Assembly: GCA_022695795.1 (NCBI GenBank)
Contig: MU404082.1
Location: 62,001-126,000, forward strand
Origin: Biscogniauxia marginata
Lineage: Eukaryota; Ascomycota; Sordariomycetes; Xylariales; Xylariaceae
Length of the DNA stretch: 64,000 nt
Reading direction: 5' to 3'
Of this stretch, positions 57,101-64,000 are shown one piece after another. Positions within the stretch are counted from its first letter, which is position 1. Each line of letters opens with the position of its first letter. Under the pieces are notes generated by a model, which had not been told where the DNA came from, did no database searches, and saw nothing but the letters and a program-made list of their open reading frames with translations. The position numbers and the translations under genes are program-made.

Positions 57101-57246
57101 ACGGCGGCCCGGCGCTGCTCGGCGACATCGCCGATACGCGCGTCGTTAGGGACGATGTGCTGCAGAGTATGGCGAGCATGCGGAGCAAGAACGCGAAGAA
57201 AGGGCGGAGCGGGAATGAGAGCGAGGTTTATGGGAGGAGGTGGTAA
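54136..57246 (+). CDS. SNF2-family DNA-dependent ATPase/helicase
   Basis: Single open frame of 1036 residues from an ATG in strong context (ACCATGG); the real N-terminus may be longer. Helicase motifs in order: motif I LLADDMGLGKTLQS (about 220), motif Ia VVAPLALIRQWEAEL, motif II DEAHTIKN (about 337), motif III WCLSGTPLQNNLDELQSLVK (about 365), then the C-terminal lobe from HKFIVFSQFTSMLDLVEPFF with VRYDGGM, LLCSLRCGSLGLNLTAASRV (motif V) and EEQAIDRVHRLTQTVDVVVY (motif VI, ending near 925). Between the lobes lie CEICGWELDEENRQ and CKAC (about 557-580), a partial zinc-binding motif, and a long acidic Ser/Glu region. The arrangement resembles the Rad5/Rad16/Uls1 branch, but a complete RING is not visible. 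A role in chromatin remodelling or DNA repair in the nucleus is inferred. Confidence 0.88.
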   Translation: MVREQAPPKAPLRPLGLNETNGNTDSQSGLDDEKSRYSIGSSTGSDASTGSGFSSINPPPRPAVKAGVLKGSSMEDKYANLFIQPKNRPEHHRPQRITGPLQPTYKDKKPAPAPMFNTMSGAIGSASNPISVSDGPPVSIYSQPGVFSEYVSPKKAAADIKALLEGSLEDDEDKIEDTGEDKSLVEGLKVRLLPHQVEGVEWMKFRELGPVKQGKVPRGGLLADDMGLGKTLQSIALILTNTKPADKHPGVEKTTLVVAPLALIRQWEAELKEKVTESHRLKVLVHHGPQRTKRFEDLRRYDVVITTYQILVSEHNHTTSSLKAGCFGLHWYRVILDEAHTIKNRNAKAAKACYELRSVYRWCLSGTPLQNNLDELQSLVKFLRIKPYDDLREWRDHFDLPMKNGRGEIAMQRLRSVLKCFMKRRTKDILKEDGALNTGGKESNDGEERTKTNFKVTERKVVAIATEFSPAERRFYDRLEQRTDKSLEAMMRNKINYASALVLLLRLRQACNHPKLVEGKLEKDKDALSEETRPKKADADVDALADLLGGLDVETKHCEICGWELDEENRQPKSDKCKACFADLEYFKHHEEGGDLKAPKTKTKKKAKVKNVVEEKVATKLASKRKPRNRRAIVDSDDEDAEGSWIVSGDEQGPIRLGKAGGTDDENAEGDGETINSEDSEDSEEEDDSQVSSRLDSFVVDDGNDTKPEDIQRALEESDSEDDSLESISAMQRRITKKSPRQSAASDEEDDTNSEESDEDSESDTGISESELHDDSESEDDLSYVHRRGGKEKTPHVLASAKIRQLISILHKEVNEHKFIVFSQFTSMLDLVEPFFRKEGIKYVRYDGGMKNDAREAALQSLRNDTHTRVLLCSLRCGSLGLNLTAASRVVILEPFWNPFVEEQAIDRVHRLTQTVDVVVYKLTVENSVEERILELQDKKRLLAAQAIESGANRKDALKLGLKEMLELFKHVGSGKKGEHRDLDYEDRYGGPALLGDIADTRVVRDDVLQSMASMRSKNAKKGRSGNESEVYGRRW

Positions 57247-58447
57247 AATGATGGATGGATAGATGGATAGATAGATTCGTAGGTGGCCGGGTCTTGTTGG
57301 TACAGAAAAGAAAAAGAAAGATAAATGATAGGATACGAGAAAGGAGGGAAAGGGGGAAAGGGGGGGCATAGATGAATGAATGGCGTTATGGTACGGTTTT
57401 TTGTTATTTTATGATGGATAAGTTCTCATGATGATATGGGGGGGTTGTAAGGCATTGGCGGGAAAGGGAAATTGGGGGATGAGGGAAGGTAAAGGGGGGT
57501 GTAGAGTGTGTAGGTATGTTTGGCTTAATGCTTGTCTGTCAATGCGTATCACGCTTACTTTTTATATGAAATGTCTGTTGAGTTCTTGTTCGTAGTGCGC
57601 GTTGAACTTCATGTACAGAGGGAGAAATTTTTGATCACTTCCTGCACCCCCCTCCGCCTTCTATGTGTGTGTGTGATGCTAGTTTAATCACCTATGTAGT
57701 TGCGTATCCATCTGCTTGTTGACTGTATGGTTGATACAGCCGAGGAGATGGATTCAAAAGTGTGTTTGAGAGGAGTGGGAGCTGTCCTTGAGGGATGGAA
57801 GAGGTTTATTCATCTCGGAAGTTGACTGTCTAAATTAAGGCCCGGAGGGGAGGGGGGGATAAAGGGGTTGGTTTCTGGATCCCGTCGACTGACTGAGCTC
57901 GAGCGGTGATCAGGTAGGTATTGGGTGTTATCAAGTTTGAAGATGCTCCGGTATATAGTATGGATGATATAGGTAGGTATCTTGATTCTTCGGTTCACTT
58001 TAGGAGGAACGGGAGAACAGTGTCTACCTGTCTATCTACCTACATACAGAGGGATGGGGGGTAGGGGGGTATATTTCTGAATGTGTTTCGTGCATTGAAT
58101 CATCGGAGGTAGATATCGACTTTTATTTGTTTGGTTTCTTTCTCTTTTTTTTTTTCCCGTCACTATTTGGGCATCCTCAATGAAGACGTCTTTCTAAGCC
58201 CACGAAACATCCAGCTGCACTCTATAGGGGTAATGACATCTTGGCCTGTCTGGAGTCTAGTCTCGCAAGGGACGTGTGCTGATTGATGTCGACTTGATTC
58301 AATTTCTGTAATGACGACTGGCTGCCCCATCATGTTCTTCTGGTTTGATAGGATTTGTTTAATATACATAGTGAATGGCCGATGATAACCCAACAGTTAG
58401 AGAAAACTTGGTCAGAGAAACAGGTCAAAAACAGGACTGAACATGTT
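57247..58447. other. convergent intergenic region
   Basis: 1.2 kb between the SNF2 and nitronate monooxygenase stops. Contains short GATG/GATA tandem bits just after the SNF2 stop, G-rich runs, and ACCTACCTA/TAGGTAGG words near 57913-57975 and 58028-58050. No gene is supported. Confidence 0.5.
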
Positions 58448-59632
58448 CTATAGTTTACTTTTGGGTTTAGCCAAGGAAAGTTTTGAGGTCAGTGTTTCTT
58501 CTGCCTCCTTCTCGATCCTCGTCAAAAGGGTATCACATGTAGGGATATCGTGAATAAGACCTATGACTTGCCCAGCAGTCCAAACCTATCATCGCATAAG
58601 AATTAGCACACGATCCCGAGGAAGAGGACATGTCGTCACTGTGTTACTCACGCCAAACTCGGCATCGCCATTCAGGAAGACTTCTCGTCCTCGTTTCCCG
58701 CTTACATAAGGGGCGATTTCTGCGAACTCGCCCGTCTTGCTCTCCTTCTCGATCTTTACGACCGCGTCCGTGACCTTGTTGCGGTACAGCCGGGTGGTGT
58801 TCGTCCACCGCCTCATGACCAAGGCGGTGTCGGTCTCCTGGGCCTGGACGATCTGCTCCTTGATCTTCTGGTGGATGGGCGCTTCGACTGTACACATGAA
58901 ACGTGTTCCCATGTTGATGCCCTCGGCGCCGAGACACAAGGCGGCTGCCAGGCCCTGGCCGTCTGCGAACCCTCCCGACGCGATAAAAGGCACCTTTAGG
59001 GTCTGACGCGCCTTGCTGAGCAGGATGAAATTGGTGATGTCTGACTCGCCCACGTGTCTGTATTTCGGGTCACAACAATTGCGAGTCAGCGATCACGCAA
59101 ACGCGAAGCATAGATGATATACGTCAAGATCAAAGTCAAGGTCCAGGGGTGAGGGAGAGTGGTGACGGTTTTCCTGTACTCACCCAGCACACTCGAAGCC
59201 ATCTATGGAAAGAAAATCGACGCCGAGCTTGATGGCGCTCTGTGCGTGTCTTATGGTAGTACACTTGTGAAGAACAATGATGCCAGCTTTCTTCAGCTTG
59301 GAAATGACTGGCCCGGGGCTGTTGCCCGCAGTCTCGACAACCTTGATACCCTCGTCGATGGTGACCTGGGTATATGCACCATAGTCGGGAGGCTGGAGCG
59401 CTGGAAGCAGGGTGATGTTAACTCCGAAGGGGTTTTTCGTCATCTTCCTGCACCGCCGAATCTCATTCCTCAGATCCTCGGGTGTGGGCTGAGTCAGGGC
59501 TGTGAGGATACCCAACCCTCCGGCGTTGGAGACAGCGGCGGCCAGCTCAGCATAACCTACATGCTGCATCCCACCTTGTACGACGGGTATCTTGATGCCC
59601 AGTCGGCGGGTGAGCTCGGTGTCAAAAGGCAT
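58448..59632 (-). CDS. nitronate monooxygenase (2-nitropropane dioxygenase family)
   Basis: Three exons on the minus strand (59632-59184, 59057-58652, 58585-58448) encode 330 residues. The FMN-dependent TIM-barrel family is clear from IKIPVVQGGMQHVGYAELAA, AVSNAGGLGILTAL, NPFGVNITLLPAL, AGIIVLHKCTTIRHAQSAIK, FLSIDGFECAGHVGES, VPFIASGGFADGQGLAAAL and GAEGINMGTRFMCTVEAP, the last two forming the FMN phosphate site. These enzymes oxidise alkyl nitronates such as propionate-3-nitronate to carbonyl compounds and nitrite, a detoxification role. Length fits the family (about 330-360). The protein ends in a basic SKLSLAKPKSKL; Ser-Lys-Leu sits close to but not at the terminus (final residues Lys-Ser-Lys-Leu), so it ends in an SKL tripeptide compatible with peroxisomal import. 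Confidence 0.93.
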
Positions 59633-62600
59633 CCTGGGTTGTTCGGGATGCTGGCGTCTCGATTCTCTTGTGTTTTCTTTTACGGGGCGTGTAAGTGAGA
59701 TTTACTAGGTAAATTTCAAAAGTATCCTATAGGTAGAATGGACTTCTTAAAAAAAGGCACTCCTAAGAATAATAATACAAATATGGGTCTTGATTAATCT
59801 ATCAGGTGAGTATAGAAATTGATGTCGAAAACAAAGAGGTCTCGAGCAAGATCTATGGGTGAAGTAAGCTACGTAACTAACCAAAAGATGCCGAGGTACG
59901 ATGAGGGCTCCCTATGTTGGCGGCCCCGGGGATTAGTGGGACGTATGGAAGCACCTGATTCAAGTTTACCGAAAGCCCGCCACATGATTACGGAGTACGG
60001 TGCTAGGTTTTTCCGATGCCAATTGAGGTCGGGTCTACCTCCACTGGAACCTTAACTAATTAGGTCGTGTCTCCACAACTTTCAGGTGTAATTCAAGTTC
60101 TCCATCCATCTTTGATCCCCGGTTTTGACGACCTGCAGTCAACCACCAGCTAAAATACATGCAGTTGTTATTAATTGGCTCACATGACGAGAATCCCGAG
60201 TATTCGGTGCATCCATCACCATCATTGGAAATACGTACTTCGTAATCATCCATAACTAGCCCCAAAACAACATCCCTTGGCCGACTGCAGCTCGAAGCTT
60301 CTCGCGGATACTCACCATGGACTACGGTTAATTCCCTACTAAGAAGCAATCGTTCCTTTCCGTGTTCATGGATCAAATAGGGCAAGCTCTAAGGCCGTGA
60401 CTCATCAGAATAGGCGACGGGACGCGGGATACCAGCCGAATAACGGGTGACGAGGCTCTTCTCCTCCATATGTCGTGTCACGGACCGTTTGTCACAGAGC
60501 GACCTGTCGGGTAGTCTCACAGACGACATGTCAACCATCTGCTGGATCCCTTCCACGACTGTCTGCTATTTCCCTAAATGCCGATATGTCTTGTCCTCTC
60601 CGAGTTGCTCCGTCCACACGGAAGTCAGAACCACCCAGCAAAAATAGCTCGAGTTGCAATTCCTCAAGTCCTTTGATTACCTACTCGACAGGATAATCCA
60701 ACGAGCTACCTGATACTTCCGGTCCATCCCCTAGCCTGCGGCTTCCCGCAGTATTATCTCTAGCGCCGCCGGAAGGGTTGGCGTTCGTCAAATAAGGAAC
60801 TCTGTATCCTCCACTCCCAATCCAACGGAGCAAAACGACTACTACGGTTGGCAATACGACAAATCTTCCCAGATCTGTTTTAGTCGTCTGCAAGATGAGA
60901 TTCTCAAATCACAGGTCACATACAATATGGAGACTATCGCTCACCATCACATGCCACTTGCCGCAAGGGAGTTTACGGAAAGATATGCGAAAGAAAAAGC
61001 AAAAAGAAAAAGCAACGAGAGTATTTCTTTCTTTTAGCAGGCGTGAGATCCTGTCCATTTGCAACATGCAGCAAATGAATACCCACCATTCTAACCAGAT
61101 CAGCCGTTTACTTCCGATGGAGTTTACATCAAACCATAGGAAATGAGAAGAAGCAACCATCGCAGATATAATCTAGAGAAAGCACAGGGCTGAAGCAAGC
61201 AGCAACATCTTTCGTGTCTGCCTTGACTCAGCTAGTTCTACTCTACTGACTTGACCTCTCATCACCTTGGCGCGTACCAAAATGCAGGCTCTCTCAGTGC
61301 ATGGCTCCACCAGCATGCTAGCCTCTATGTCGTGGGATGGCTCGGTAGTGTGAAACGGGAGCATCCATCAATGTTCGCAGATCCATTGCGCGACACACAC
61401 TACGCATCCTAGATATCTACTAGCCCATCGCGGAATATATCCCCTTGGAGCCGGCAGTTTGCCACACGACATCAAAGCCGTGGCTTGTGCTTTGTCCTCT
61501 TGTCTAGACACAACTGCTTCTGCTTCCAATAGTTCGTCGGATTTAAGTCCTCCTCTGTAGGTACTACTCACAAGAGGTGAAACGGTGCTTTGGGGGTGTC
61601 TTGAGAACAGGTTACTCTAGGTCTCACTAGCATCCACGCTGGCGGGACCTCACAAATCACAAATGACCCCCATGAAATCATACCTAGGGCCGTCCGATTT
61701 ACTTGCAAGCTATGTATGTTTGTTTGACAAGCCCGTGTCTTGTTGCACAATTGCAACGAGGCTGATGGGTCAGTGAGCAATGGAGATGGTTCAAAGGACA
61801 GGGCGCAGATTCCTTCTACCTCCTCAACATGCACGATACTATGGCAGCCCAAATGATGCCATGGATACTGCAAGCTGGAATGCAAAAAATTACCCTTCCT
61901 TGGGTTGTGAAATATATGCGACCAGATCGAAGCAACATGCTATCACAGGCATGAATACCGTTGCCACCTGAGCAGTGGATAGTGAAGGCCCGATGCGAAG
62001 CAGCTATAGAACAAATCAAACATCCGGGTTCATCCGTGTTGCGCAACAAAGCAAAGCGGCTAAAGAAGCAAGTCTCTATGTACGAGTTTGCCCAGACTAT
62101 GTTATCATCACTGCGCAGGCACCTGGTTGATACATACTAGGCGGGAGCTCTCCGAATCGACTAGCCTGGCCATTGTTTAATTGTATTCAAACCCAGTCAG
62201 GACTTGACTTCCCTCCGGCGACCCACAACATCATGTACTTGGCCGATCAATTTCTGCAGCCAGAAGAGACAAGAAGCAATGTCTCGAGTGAGGCCAACAA
62301 CTTCGACGATAATGTAGTGGTGTCTTTAGCCCGTGGACCGCCATGGCAGCTAAACAGGTGAGGGGATATTCACATAGAAACTGTCAGTGAGGATTTGCAT
62401 ACCAAGTGTTTAGCTTATTTCTGCCCAACGAACTTACCAGGGGCGCCGCTCAATAAGAGGCCACATAGAGTTGTTGTGAGTCTAAAACCTAAGTTGGGCT
62501 CTACAAACCGAAGTTTGGTCTATAGCATTGTCGTTATGCTCCTTGCTTCTATTGGATACATACTTGCGCTCGGACCCGAGACCGATCGCTTGGGTCGAAA

Positions 62601-64000
62601 AAGTACCCTGGCTGTCTGGCATACGGATTTACACCTAATAAACCTACGGACAAAAAGCAAACCCCCCATATTCGGAGCAGACATGATACAAGTTGTCTCG
62701 GACGGAATGAAATCGAGCAGGCAAAGGAAAAAAAGAAAAGAAAAAAAAGAAAAGATCACAGGAAAAATTATTCTTTTGTCTGATATAGCACATGCTCCTC
62801 CCACTCGGCGAAGAAGGGCGCGTCCTTCGCACATGTCAACAGCACCCGGCAGATTCGGATATTGTGTGAGCTTTGTAGTGACACGAAATGTATGAGACTC
62901 GGGGATTATTCTCTTGCGATCTCGACTGCTATAGTACAATGGGGGAGGGACGTGGGTGCGACACCCTTTTGTGGCATGGCGACATTCCAAGTCGTTAGGT
63001 TTAAACGGTCGCGCAAGTCTCAAGATGGCTGCATCTTTACCAGCCAATGCGAAGCCTCCCCGGACACTGGTCTGACTGACCCGGTTCTACTTACACAGAC
63101 CTAGCAAGGGCTGTTCATTGAACGACAGCAAGCTACATAGCCAGTGAAGCTGTCTAGTTAGCTGGGTTCAGAGCTACAGAATCCATCGATGCCCCATTGC
63201 ATGCTGCTACGTAGCTTGTCAATGCCGCCGCGCCACATGATATGATTAATTGTTTGGACCTAAGGTATAGCGCCCCAGAATACTACATAGAATTACCTAT
63301 TGACGAATGGTGCGGTGCGGACATTTTAGGGAAAACGTATCCGACCCTGGAGCACGCATTTGACGTGCCGAATGTGTGCGACCCTGGAAGACAGACAGCC
63401 CCGACAAGATACAGTTTGACAGCAGCAGCAGCATCGCTTAACCGCGAGAGTGTGTAGGTGTTGTGCGCGTTCACGAGACTTGCAGGCGGCTACAAACCGC
63501 GTGTTTCCATTCATTTGGTCTCTCCTCATAATCAAGATTACTCGTGTTTTCCTCTTCATTTTCTCATTTCTTTTCCGTTTATCTATCATTTCACTCAATG
63601 CCTCTTTTGAATATTCTCCATCAGTGTTCCGCCACTGATTTGGATATCTAGTTGGCTACATCAGTGCACCCCCCCCCTGGCTGGCTAGCTACCTAACTCC
63701 ATCTTGCTATACTACATGCATACACCAATCCTCCCAATGTTTTGTTTTCTTCTTCCCCAACTGTTCGGCACGAGTGGGTCGGAACAGTTGATTGATGTCG
63801 GGTACACATGCAAACACCCCGAGTACCGCAGTACTGGCTACATCGATTTCCATATTCATCGTCTCGGCGGATTGCTTACCATCATGATCCACTCGCATGC
63901 CTCTCTGCCTTACATATGTATGCTTGTATCATAATGCAAGACCCATCCATCCAACCCATCCATTCCCATCCCATCCCGAACCTCTTTTACCTAAGCTGCC
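59633..64000. other. 4.4 kb region without a supportable gene
   Basis: Open frames up to 175 codons (for example 62395-62895 on plus and 62520-63047 on minus) overlap on opposite strands and match no family I recognise. The stretch is of mixed composition with A-rich tracts (near 62725-62755). The left edge is the promoter of the nitronate monooxygenase gene. A degenerate or lineage-specific gene with introns cannot be excluded. Confidence 0.45.

Noticed and set aside
62395..63047. Opposing open frames of 166 and 175 codons in the right-hand gene-poor region
   Set aside because: They overlap each other, have no splice-supported extension and no recognised motif.

Overview
The window is a stretch of nuclear chromosome from a filamentous ascomycete (Pezizomycotina, most likely Sordariomycetes). 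The evidence is: short 50-80 nt introns with GTAAGT-type donors and CTAAC-type branch sites; a Zn2Cys6 transcription factor and a Clr5-domain protein; fungal GH55, GH92 and GH125 enzymes; fungal-type ATG13 and HSE1; and intergenic DNA peppered with TAGGTAGGT/ACCTACCTA words. Fifteen intact protein genes and one decayed gene could be modelled. For fourteen of the fifteen, exon phases close exactly from start to stop; the N-terminus of the SNF2 gene is unresolved. No rRNA, tRNA, transposon or CRISPR array was found.

Layout. 1-12 kb: a small cysteine-free secreted protein, a Zn2Cys6 transcription factor, a monovalent cation/H+ exchanger (minus strand), EFM7 (eEF1A methyltransferase) and a four-helix MARVEL-like membrane protein. 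12-17 kb: a very GC-rich phytanoyl-CoA dioxygenase-family oxygenase and an 11-exon GH55 beta-1,3-glucanase (minus). 17-22.3 kb: a gene-poor 5.3 kb stretch. 22.3-28.3 kb: a C2H2 plus fungal-specific transcription factor and a nuclear-looking acidic DUF2461 protein. 29.9-39.9 kb: a GH92 alpha-mannosidase (minus) and a secreted GH125 alpha-1,6-mannosidase (plus), divergent, with a decayed CorA-type Mg2+ transporter between them. 42.3-49.9 kb: ATG13 (autophagy initiation) and HSE1 (ESCRT-0), both plus. 51-59.6 kb: a Clr5-domain protein (minus), an SNF2-family ATPase and a nitronate monooxygenase (minus). 59.6-64 kb: no gene that can be defended.

How the genes relate. Most are independent housekeeping or accessory genes, as usual for fungal chromosomes. 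Two local themes stand out. Three carbohydrate-active enzymes (GH55, GH92, GH125) acting on beta-1,3-glucan and on mannan or N-glycan lie within 26 kb. ATG13 and HSE1, both in vacuole/lysosome-directed trafficking, are direct neighbours. No secondary-metabolite cluster, defence system or clearly undescribed multi-gene system is visible. The most interesting features are at gene level: three micro-exons (11, 20 and 20 nt), a probable GC-AG intron, unusual donors, an intron that can be kept without breaking the frame, a Trp-to-stop lesion in the CorA homologue, and GC enrichment toward the 3' ends of several genes. Family names come from recognising sequences by eye; no search was run.
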